Of a stretch of 64,000 bases of DNA, positions 1 to 7,070 are shown piece by piece (position 1 is the stretch's first letter; each line of letters starts with the position of its first letter). The stretch covers positions 6,459,501-6,523,500 of the forward strand of contig NZ_CP024985.1 of the NCBI RefSeq assembly GCF_002803845.1, in the 5' to 3' direction. The stretch comes from Streptomyces lavendulae subsp. lavendulae. GTDB taxonomy: Bacteria > Actinomycetota > Actinomycetes > Streptomycetales > Streptomycetaceae. The notes under the pieces are model-generated. The model was not told the origin of the DNA, made no database searches, and was given only the letters and a program-made list of their open reading frames with translations. Position numbers and translations under genes: made by a program.

Positions 1-1314
1 GTGGCGCTGGAGACCCTCCCAGACGTCGTCGTATCCGCGCTGGAGGTGCTCCGCCCCGGCCGCCTGGGGGGTGGCGGTGATCGGCCAGCGGGTCTCGAAC
101 ATGAAGGCCAGGCCGTCGTCGATCTTCTGCGGCTTCAGCTCGGCGGCGCTGGCCCGGTCGAAGGTCTCGCGGTCGGGACCGTGCGCCGACATCATGTTGT
201 GCAGGGAGCCGCCGCCGGGCACGAAGCCCTCGGCCTTGGCGTCGTAGGCGCCCTCGATCAGGCCCATGTACTCGCTCATCACGTTGCGGTGGAAGTACGG
301 CGGGCGGAAGGTGTCCTCGCCGACCAGCCAGCGCGGGGCGAAGACCACGAAGTCCACGCCCGCCAGGCCCGGGGTGTCGGAGGGCGAGGTCAGCACGGTG
401 AAGATCGACGGGTCGGGGTGGTCGTGGCTGATCGACCCGATGACGTTGAAGCGGCGCAGGTCGTACACGTACGGGACGTGCGTGCCGTGCCAGGCCACGA
501 CGTCGAGAGGGGAGTGGTCGTAGGTCGCGGTCCAGAGGTTCCCGCAGAACTTGTTGACCACCTCGGTGGGGCGCTCGACGTCCTCGTACGCGGCGACCGG
601 CGCCCGGAAGTCGCGGGCGGAGGCGAGGCCGTTGGCGCCGATCGGGCCCAGGTCGGGGAGGTCGAAGGGCTGACCGTAGTTCTCGCAGACGTAGCCGCGG
701 GCGGGCGCGCCGCCCTCCCCGTCGAGGAGCTCGACGCGGAACCGGACGCCGCGCGGGATCAGCGCCACCTCGCCCGGGCCGGCCGAGAGCAGGCCGAGCT
801 CGGTGCGCAGCAGCAGGCCGCCGCGCTCCGGGACGATCAGCAGCTCGCCGTCGGAGTCGCTGAACACGCGGTCCGTCATGTCGGCGTTGGCGGCGTAGAG
901 GTGGATGGCCATGCCGGTGCGCTGGGTGGCGTCGCCGTTGCCGCCCAGGGTCCACAGGCCGGCCAGGAAGTCGGTGCCCGGGGCCGGGTCGGGCAGCGGG
1001 TTCCAGCGCAGCCGGTTGGGGTCCGGGACGGCCTCGGTGAAGGGCGCCGTGCGCAGCGCCCCGTTGCCGGCCCGGGTGAAGGCGGGGTGCGCGGCCGACG
1101 GGCGGATCCGGTAGAGCCAGGAGCGGCGGTTGTGGCGGCGCGGCTCGGTGAAGGCGCTGCCGCTGAGCTGCTCGGCGTAGAGGCCGAGCGGCGCGCGCTG
1201 GGGCGAGTTGCGGCCGTGGGGGAGTGCGCCCGGCACGGCCTCCGAGCTGTGCTCGTTTCCGAAGCCGGTGAGGTACTCCAGCGCCTCCGCCGTCTTCCTG
1301 GCCTGCTCACTCAT
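1..1314 (-). CDS. hmgA: Homogentisate 1,2-dioxygenase (C-terminus cut by window edge)
   Basis: Opens the aromatic ring of homogentisate to maleylacetoacetate in tyrosine/phenylalanine breakdown; a cytoplasmic Fe(II) enzyme. The reverse-strand product begins MSEQARKTAEALEYLTGFGN and carries family stretches such as FGNEHSSEAVPGALP and RPPYFHRNVMSEYMG, which holds the HRN/E iron-binding segment. 438 codons are visible, close to the usual 430-445 residues, so only a few residues and the stop are lost at the left edge. The ATG at 1314 has a GGGAG ribosome site about 9 bases upstream. Its promoter overlaps a perfect inverted repeat (separate entry), implying substrate-responsive repression. Family assignment is very secure; regulation is inferred. 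Confidence 0.95.
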   Translation of the reverse strand, partial: MSEQARKTAEALEYLTGFGNEHSSEAVPGALPHGRNSPQRAPLGLYAEQLSGSAFTEPRRHNRRSWLYRIRPSAAHPAFTRAGNGALRTAPFTEAVPDPNRLRWNPLPDPAPGTDFLAGLWTLGGNGDATQRTGMAIHLYAANADMTDRVFSDSDGELLIVPERGGLLLRTELGLLSAGPGEVALIPRGVRFRVELLDGEGGAPARGYVCENYGQPFDLPDLGPIGANGLASARDFRAPVAAYEDVERPTEVVNKFCGNLWTATYDHSPLDVVAWHGTHVPYVYDLRRFNVIGSISHDHPDPSIFTVLTSPSDTPGLAGVDFVVFAPRWLVGEDTFRPPYFHRNVMSEYMGLIEGAYDAKAEGFVPGGGSLHNMMSAHGPDRETFDRASAAELKPQKIDDGLAFMFETRWPITATPQAAGAEHLQRGYDDVWEGLQRH

Positions 1315-1336
1315 GGGCTGCTCCCGCTCCGTCGAA

Positions 1337-1380
1337 GGAATCCTATGCCAGACAGTAGGATTCCGCGCGCCGCGCGTCAA
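1337..1380 (-). promoter_or_regulatory. hmgA promoter overlapping a perfect 9-bp inverted repeat
   Basis: On the reverse strand a -35-like TTGACG (1380-1375) is followed after 17 bases by a -10-like TACTGT (1357-1352), placing the transcript start near 1345. Arms GGAATCCTA (1337-1345) and TAGGATTCC (1356-1364) form a perfect inverted repeat with a 10-base spacer that covers the -10 region. The arrangement fits a repressor operator for hmgA. The regulator is not identifiable from this window. Confidence 0.6.
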
Positions 1381-1423
1381 CGCCGTCCCGGACCGCATGG
1401 CCGATTCCCTCCCGTCCCAGTGG

Positions 1424-1477
1424 CCGTGCCCGTGCCCGTCCCCGTCCCCGTCCCCGTCCCCGTCCCCGTCCCCGTGC
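1424..1477. repeat. Hexanucleotide tandem repeat, nine units
   Basis: Nine consecutive six-base units: two CCGTGC, six CCGTCC, then one CCGTGC. They lie in the 241-bp gap between the divergent hmgA and beta-helix protein genes. No coding frame through it looks real. It is a simple-sequence tract that may vary in copy number between strains. Confidence 0.9.
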
Positions 1478-1555
1478 CCGGCTCCGGGCGGCGGTCCCGG
1501 AGGATCCGTGCGGGAGGGGATCCGAAAAGATGAACATTGCTCTACTCTCTCGCGC

Positions 1556-3634
1556 ATGTCGTGGACCCGCAGGTTCCCTGCCGTGCCGGCGGCACTCCTC
1601 GCCGCCCTGCTCGCGCTCCTGTCCCTCCTCGCCGCCGCGCCGCCCGCCGGTGCGCACGAAGAGCGCCCCGTCGCCCTGCCCGACGGCACCGGATCCGTCC
1701 CCGCGTACCGCGCGACCGAGCCCGACCTGATCGTCTGCAAGACCGACCGGCCCGCCTTCGAACGCCGCATCGCCGGATTCCCCGACGCCCTGCGCCGCCG
1801 CAACCTCGACCTCTACGAACGCTGCGAGAAGTCCGGCTACCGCCACCTCCAGGCGGCCGTCGACGCCGTCGACCGCCCCGGCATGAACATCGCGGTACTG
1901 CCCGGCCTCTACGAGGAGGAGCCCTCGCTCCCCGCACCGACGGGCGGGTGCGCCGCCCTCAAGGCACCCGACTCCGCCCTGGGCTACCAGATCCTGTCCT
2001 ACGCACAGCAGACGGCCTGCCCGCACAACCAGAACCTCGTCGCGATCCTCGGCAAGAAGGACCTCCAGATCGAGGGCACCGGCGCCGCACGCACGGACGT
2101 CGTCATCGACGCCAAGTACCGGAAGCTGAACGCCATCCGCGCCGACGGGTCCGACGGCGTCTACTTCCGCAACTTCACCGCCCAGCGCACCACCTTCAAC
2201 TCGCTGTACGTACTCGCCGCCGACGGCTTCGTCATCGACGACGTACTGACCCGCTGGAACGACGAGTACGGCTTCCTGACCTTCGCCAGCGACCACGGCC
2301 TGTACAGGAACTGCGAGTCCTACGGCAACGGCGACTCCGGCATCTACCCCGGCAGTGCCTCCGACATCAACGACGGGCGCGGCTACGACGTGCCCCGGTA
2401 CGCGATCGAGATCACCGGCTGCCGCAGCCACCACAACATGGTCGGCTACTCCGGCACCGCAGGTGACTCGGTGTGGGTCCACGACAACGAGTTCGACCGG
2501 AACATGGGCGGCGCCTCGATGGACAGCGCCTTCCCCGGACACCCCGGCCTCCCGCAGAACCACGCCCGCTTCGAACGCAACCTCATCCACGACAACAACG
2601 CCGACTACTACCCCTACGTCGCCGACGGCACCTGCGCGAAGCCGCCCGCCGAGCGCGGCTACGAGCAGGGGGTGGTCTGCCCCCAGATCTCCATGCCGCC
2701 GGGCACCGGCATCATCACGGCCGGAGGCAACTGGAACCTCTACGAGAACAACTGGGTGTACGGCCACCGGCGGGCCGGCTTCTTCCTCAGCGCCGTACCG
2801 GCCTTCATCCGCGGCGAGGGCACGTGGTCGAAGCAGACCGACACCTCCCACCACAACCGGTACGCCGGCAACATCCTCGGCAAGGACCGGTCAGGGGCCT
2901 CTCGGCCCAACGGCACCGACGTGTGGTGGGACGGCCAGGGCCGCGGCAACTGCTGGCAGGACGGCCCCGACGGCTCCACCCCCGGCACCCTGCCGCGGTG
3001 CGGGAAGGAGCGCGGCGAGGTCAGCGGCGCCTCCGCCCGGCTGGTGGGCGAACCGGTGAAGCTCACCCAGCTGCTGGTCTGCGCGGACTACAACGTCCAG
3101 GCCCGCAGACTCCCGGCCGGCTGCGACTGGTACGGGGCCCGCGGCCCGGAACGGGTGGAGACGCAGATCGCGCTGGCGGTGGCGGCCGTCCTGCTGCTGG
3201 TCGGCGGGGTGCTGTGGTGGCGCCGCCTGCGCCGCTCCCGGCTGGGCACGGCGGCCGCCCTGCTGGGGGCCGCCGGGCTGGCCCTGGACGTGGCCGGCTC
3301 CACGACGCCCCTCCAGGACACCGCCGTCCCGGCCCTCGCCCTCCTGCTGCTCGGCCTCTGGTGGACCGGCACCGGACTGGCCCTGCGCCCCGGGCGCCCC
3401 TGGCCGGCCCGCCTGACCCTCCTCCTGGGAGCGCTGACCCTGCTGGACGCCTTCGACAAGGCCGTCCTGATGATCCCCTGGACCCCCGTGAGCCCCGCCT
3501 GGATACGGGCACTGGTGGCACTGGTCTGGGTCCTCTGGGCAGCCGCCGCCGCATCCCGCCCCACCCCACCCACCCCCTCACCCGACCCCCGTCCCGGCCC
3601 TGGCCCCCTGACCCGCTCCGACCCCGGCCCCTGA
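1556..3634 (+). CDS. Secreted right-handed parallel beta-helix protein with C-terminal membrane segments
   Basis: 692 residues. An N-terminal signal peptide (about residues 1-32, ending AGA-H) is followed by an exported domain with repeated Asn/Gly/Asp-rich turns (VYFRNFTAQ, YRNCESYGNGDSGIY, VWVHDNEF, NLYENNWVYGH) typical of NosD/pectate-lyase-like right-handed beta-helices. Several Cys pairs could form disulfides. The C-terminal third holds about four hydrophobic segments and a Pro-rich tail, so the helix is probably anchored outside the membrane. The ATG at 1556 may be leaderless, with TACTCT at 1543-1548 as -10. A GTG at 1508 with GGAGG just upstream is an in-frame alternative. It heads a three-gene group with a cupredoxin-like lipoprotein and a membrane protein. 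Substrate unknown. Confidence 0.8.
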   Translation: MSWTRRFPAVPAALLAALLALLSLLAAAPPAGAHEERPVALPDGTGSVPAYRATEPDLIVCKTDRPAFERRIAGFPDALRRRNLDLYERCEKSGYRHLQAAVDAVDRPGMNIAVLPGLYEEEPSLPAPTGGCAALKAPDSALGYQILSYAQQTACPHNQNLVAILGKKDLQIEGTGAARTDVVIDAKYRKLNAIRADGSDGVYFRNFTAQRTTFNSLYVLAADGFVIDDVLTRWNDEYGFLTFASDHGLYRNCESYGNGDSGIYPGSASDINDGRGYDVPRYAIEITGCRSHHNMVGYSGTAGDSVWVHDNEFDRNMGGASMDSAFPGHPGLPQNHARFERNLIHDNNADYYPYVADGTCAKPPAERGYEQGVVCPQISMPPGTGIITAGGNWNLYENNWVYGHRRAGFFLSAVPAFIRGEGTWSKQTDTSHHNRYAGNILGKDRSGASRPNGTDVWWDGQGRGNCWQDGPDGSTPGTLPRCGKERGEVSGASARLVGEPVKLTQLLVCADYNVQARRLPAGCDWYGARGPERVETQIALAVAAVLLLVGGVLWWRRLRRSRLGTAAALLGAAGLALDVAGSTTPLQDTAVPALALLLLGLWWTGTGLALRPGRPWPARLTLLLGALTLLDAFDKAVLMIPWTPVSPAWIRALVALVWVLWAAAAASRPTPPTPSPDPRPGPGPLTRSDPGP

Positions 3635-3902
3635 CCCGCCCCGGCGCTGACCCCCTGACCCGCCCCCACCCCACCAACCGGCCCCCTCCCGCACCCCCCA
3701 CGCCGCCCCCGCCCCTGATCCCCGCCCCGCCCCCGCCCCCGCTCTTCGCCCCGAAGTCCCGTCGGCGCGCCCGCCCGCTGCCGACGCCCTGCCGGCCCGC
3801 TACCGGCGCCCGGCCCGGTGCCGGGGCATGGCGGGGCAGGCCCGGGTCCGGGGGCTGCGGGGGCGGTGGTCGGTCGGCCCGAACTTCCATCGGAGGCCCG
3901 AA

Positions 3903-4826
3903 GTGCCCGAAGTGACCCTCCCCGCACAGGACCGCATCCGGTGCGACGCCTGCCGACCTCCCGCCCGTACGGGCCGGCCGCCCCGGCACCTCGCCCGCAC
4001 GGCCGCGCTCGTCGCCCTCCTCCTGCTCCTCGCGGGCGGCGCGGCCACCGGCTGCGGGGGCAGGGCCACCACCCACCACAAACCCGGCACCACCCACGAG
4101 CAGGCCTCCGGCAGCACGGGCACCCTGCTGGATGCCCAGGACGGCGACGGCCACCGCCTGCGCGAGGTCCCGGCCCAGGGCGCGCCGGAGGTCGGGCTCA
4201 CCGTCCGCCCCGACTCCGAGGACGGCTGGAACCTCCGACTGGCCCTCACCGCCTTCCGCTTCACCCCCGACAGCACCGGCGGCGCCGCCCTCCCGGGCGC
4301 CGGTCACGCCCACCTCGAACTCGACGGCCACAAGCTGGCCCGGGTGTACGGCCCCTGGTTCCACCTGCCCGCGGCGCAGGTGCCCGAGGGCGCGCACACC
4401 CTGACCGTCCGCCTCTACGCCGACGACCACACGGCCTGGGCCGTCGCCGGCAAACCGGTCGAGGCGTCCGTGCCACTGACCGCGGGCCCCCCGGGCCAGG
4501 CGCCCCACAGTCACTCCGCACCCGCTCCGACCGGCCCGGCAACCCCCTCCGGGGCTCCACGGGCCGACCGGACCGTCACCCTCGCCGTCCGGGACGGCAA
4601 GGTGGTCCCCACCACCGGCCGCACCGAGGTCAAGCGCGGCGAACGCGTCGCCCTGCGGGTCACCAGCGACCGTGCCGACACCCTCCACGTCCACGGCTAC
4701 GACAAGGAACTCGCCCTGCCCGCGGGCCAGGAGGCGACCCTGATCCTGACGGCCGACCGCACGGGCCTCTTCGAGGTGGAGACCCACACGTCCGGGCTGG
4801 TCCTCACGCAGCTCCTGGTCCGGTGA
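3903..4826 (+). CDS. Cupredoxin-like lipoprotein
   Basis: 307 residues. The GTG at 3903 has GGAGG six bases upstream. A positively charged N-terminus and hydrophobic stretch (about 32-46) lead to a lipobox-like AATGC with Cys51, indicating a membrane-anchored lipoprotein. The last ~90 residues (VTLAVRDGKVVP through TSGLVLTQLLVR) have the beta-sandwich pattern of cupredoxin-like domains, including DTLHVHGYDKEL and FEVETH, where His could bind metal. No complete type-1 copper Cys-His-Met loop is seen. The central part has a second domain with HLELDG and WFHLP segments. The last four bases overlap the next gene start (GTGA), so translation is likely coupled. Confidence 0.75.
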   Translation: MPEVTLPAQDRIRCDACRPPARTGRPPRHLARTAALVALLLLLAGGAATGCGGRATTHHKPGTTHEQASGSTGTLLDAQDGDGHRLREVPAQGAPEVGLTVRPDSEDGWNLRLALTAFRFTPDSTGGAALPGAGHAHLELDGHKLARVYGPWFHLPAAQVPEGAHTLTVRLYADDHTAWAVAGKPVEASVPLTAGPPGQAPHSHSAPAPTGPATPSGAPRADRTVTLAVRDGKVVPTTGRTEVKRGERVALRVTSDRADTLHVHGYDKELALPAGQEATLILTADRTGLFEVETHTSGLVLTQLLVR

Positions 4827-6256
4827 CCCCGGGCCTCGGGGCGGCGGCCCCGCTGCGGTCGTCCGTGCCCGGGGCGTGGCCCGGCGCCGGGACCGGACCG
4901 GCGGCCGGGCCGGGAGCCGTGGCGGAGTTCGGGCCCGGGCCCGGCCGGGGCGTGGTCCTTCACCCGGCCGACCCGCAGGTCCTGCTCGCGCACGGGATCG
5001 GCTCCCAGCACGACCTGCCCATCTCCCCCTTCTACGCCTTCGCCGGAGCCTTCACCGCGCTCTTCGTCTCCTTCCTCGCACTCGGCCTCCTCTGGCCGGT
5101 CTCCCGCTTCCGCGGCGACCGCTCCGGTCTGGCCCTGCCCGCCGGGTTCCAGCGGGTGGCCGACGCGCCGGTCACCCGCACCACCCTGCGCGGGCTCGGC
5201 CTCGCCGCAGCCCTCGCCGTACTCCTCCACCTCCTCCTCGGTCCCGACGACCCCGCCCGCAACCCCGCTCCCGGCGCCGTCTACGTCCTGCTCTGGGTCG
5301 GCCTCGTCCCCGCCTCCCTCCTCCTCGGCCCCGCCTGGCGCCTGCTCAACCCGCTGCGCACCCTGCACCGGCTCCTCTGCCGGATCCGCCGCCGACCGCC
5401 CGGCGCGGGCCGTCCCCTGCCCGCCCGGCTCGGCCAATGGCCCGCCGCCGCAGGGCTGTTCGGCTTCACCTGGCTGGAGCTCGTCGCTCCCGATCCCGCA
5501 TCCACCACCACCCTTCTCCATGCCTTCGCCGGCTACGCCGCCCTCCACCTGCTGCTCGCCGCCCGCTTCGGTGAGCGGTGGTTCGCCGACGCCGACGCCT
5601 TCGAGGCCTACTCCGACCTCCTGGCCCGGCTCTCACCGCTCGGCCGCCGCGGCGACGGCCGCCTGGCCCTGCGCAACCCCTTCCACGGACTCGACGCGAC
5701 GCCCGAGCGGCCCGGACTCGTCGCCACCGTCTGCGTCCTGCTCGGATCCACCGCCTACGACGGCTACTCCGACAACCCCGCCTGGATCAACGCCGTTCAG
5801 ACCTCCCCCCTCGGCCGCACCCCCGCGGCCACCCTCGGACTGCTCGCTTCCGTCGCCCTCGTCGCCACCCTCCACTGCCTGTGCGCCGGGGCCACCCGCC
5901 TCGTCAGCGGCCCGCACCCCCGCCCGCTGACCGCCTTCGCGCACTCACTCGTACCGATCGCCCTCGGCTATCTCATCGCCCACTACTTCTCCCTTCTCGT
6001 CACCGAAGGACCACGCACGGTAATCATGGCAGTCGGCACTGACAATGGCCCCGATCCCAGTCCCCCCTTGGGTCCCGGCGGTCTCGCGGCCCTCCAGGTG
6101 ATCGCCGTCGTGGCCGGTCACGTACTCGGCGTGATCGCCGCCCACGACCGCTCCGTACGGCTCTTCCCGCCCGCCAGGGCCGTGGCCGGCCAACTCCCGC
6201 TGCTCGCGCTGATGGTCACGTACACCCTCGGCGGGCTCACCCTCCTGCTGAACTGA
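4823..6256 (+). CDS. Polytopic membrane protein of the beta-helix/cupredoxin group
   Basis: 477 residues, starting at a GTG that overlaps the stop of the lipoprotein gene. Eight or more hydrophobic segments are spread along the chain (for example around LLHLLLG, YVLLWVGLVPASLLLG, LLASVALVATLHCLC and LALMVTYTLGGLTLLLN). A loop contains HGIGSQHDLPISPFYAF, and conserved-looking polar positions include GSTAYDGYSDNPAWINAV and IALGYLIAHYFS. No transporter or enzyme signature is recognised. Position and translational coupling suggest it works with the lipoprotein and beta-helix protein at the cell surface, possibly with copper or another metal, but that role is inference. Confidence 0.75.
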   Translation: MTPGLGAAAPLRSSVPGAWPGAGTGPAAGPGAVAEFGPGPGRGVVLHPADPQVLLAHGIGSQHDLPISPFYAFAGAFTALFVSFLALGLLWPVSRFRGDRSGLALPAGFQRVADAPVTRTTLRGLGLAAALAVLLHLLLGPDDPARNPAPGAVYVLLWVGLVPASLLLGPAWRLLNPLRTLHRLLCRIRRRPPGAGRPLPARLGQWPAAAGLFGFTWLELVAPDPASTTTLLHAFAGYAALHLLLAARFGERWFADADAFEAYSDLLARLSPLGRRGDGRLALRNPFHGLDATPERPGLVATVCVLLGSTAYDGYSDNPAWINAVQTSPLGRTPAATLGLLASVALVATLHCLCAGATRLVSGPHPRPLTAFAHSLVPIALGYLIAHYFSLLVTEGPRTVIMAVGTDNGPDPSPPLGPGGLAALQVIAVVAGHVLGVIAAHDRSVRLFPPARAVAGQLPLLALMVTYTLGGLTLLLN

Positions 6257-6299
6257 GGGCCGGCCTCCGCGTTCACCCGAACCACACGCCAGGAGCGGC

Positions 6300-6923
6300 A
6301 TGATGGACCCCGTGCCTCCCGCCCACCCCCTGCGCAGGACCCCGGTCCAGCAGCGCAGCGCCGACCGTCTCGCCCGGATCCTCGACGCATGCGCCGAGTT
6401 GCTCGACGAGACCGGCTACGAGAACCTCAGCACCCGTGCCGTCGCACTGCGCGCTGGCGTGCCGATCGGCTCCGTCTACCGGTTCTTCGGAAACAAGCGG
6501 GCCATGGCTGTCGCCCTGGCCCACCGCAACCTGGACCGGTACGCCGACGGCATCCAAAAGCGCCTCGCCGTCCTGCCGGACGCCCACTGGCGTCCCGTCG
6601 TGGACGCCGTCCTCGACGAGTACCTGACCATGAAGCGCAGCGTCCCGGGCTTCGCCCTCGTCGACTTCGGCGTGCCCGCGCCGCCCGCGGAGGGGCCCGC
6701 CGCCGACCCGAACGACCTGGTCGCCGCGCGTCTGACCCAGCTGCTGTGCGGGCATCTGCGGCTCGTCCCCGACGCCGAACTGGAGCGTGCGGTTCTGGTC
6801 GCCGTAGAGGCGACCGACGCGCTCGTCCATCTGGCCTTCCGGGCCGACCCGGCGGGGGACCCGGCGATCGTCGGCGAGACGCGGGCGATGATGCACGCCT
6901 ACCTGGCCCGAGTCCTGGACTGA
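6300..6923 (+). CDS. TetR-family transcriptional regulator
   Basis: 207 residues. The N-terminal helix-turn-helix is clear: ILDACAELLDETGYENLSTR followed by VALRAGVPIGSVYRFFGNKR. The C-terminal ligand domain shows no diagnostic motif. GGAGC lies upstream of the tandem ATGATG start. It sits just downstream of the membrane-protein operon and upstream of the molybdopterin oxidoreductase. An inverted repeat at 6970-6981 between it and that oxidoreductase is a possible operator. The ligand is unknown. Confidence 0.9.
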   Translation: MMDPVPPAHPLRRTPVQQRSADRLARILDACAELLDETGYENLSTRAVALRAGVPIGSVYRFFGNKRAMAVALAHRNLDRYADGIQKRLAVLPDAHWRPVVDAVLDEYLTMKRSVPGFALVDFGVPAPPAEGPAADPNDLVAARLTQLLCGHLRLVPDAELERAVLVAVEATDALVHLAFRADPAGDPAIVGETRAMMHAYLARVLD

Positions 6924-6969
6924 ACGGCCCGGAGCCGACCGGTCGCCGCAGCCCCCTCCCCTGCGTGCC

Positions 6970-6981
6970 TACCGGTCGGTA
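6970..6981. promoter_or_regulatory. Inverted repeat upstream of the molybdopterin oxidoreductase
   Basis: TACCGGTCGGTA lies about 90 bases upstream of the oxidoreductase ATG and about 47 bases after the TetR stop. Arms TACCG/CGGTA are perfect around a GT centre. A second palindrome, CGACCGGTCG, lies at 6936-6945. Both resemble TetR-type operators, so control by the adjacent TetR protein is plausible but inferred. Confidence 0.4.
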
Positions 6982-7070
6982 TGCTCGGGGCGCCCGCGTG
7001 CCCGCGCCGCCGGGCCGGGCCGCCGACGGTGCGTGCCCGCGCCACGGCCCGCCGCCCCCCTGGAGGGCCC

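Noticed and set aside
1208..1555. N-terminal extension of the beta-helix gene across the hexamer repeat
   Set aside because: It would overlap hmgA and add a non-hydrophobic, repeat-coded stretch in front of a clear signal peptide beginning at 1556.
3635..3902. Coding frames in the C-rich gap after the beta-helix gene
   Set aside because: The 268-base stretch is a cytosine-rich Pro/Arg-coded tract with no start, ribosome site or domain; only the ribosome site for the lipoprotein gene at 3892-3896 is meaningful.
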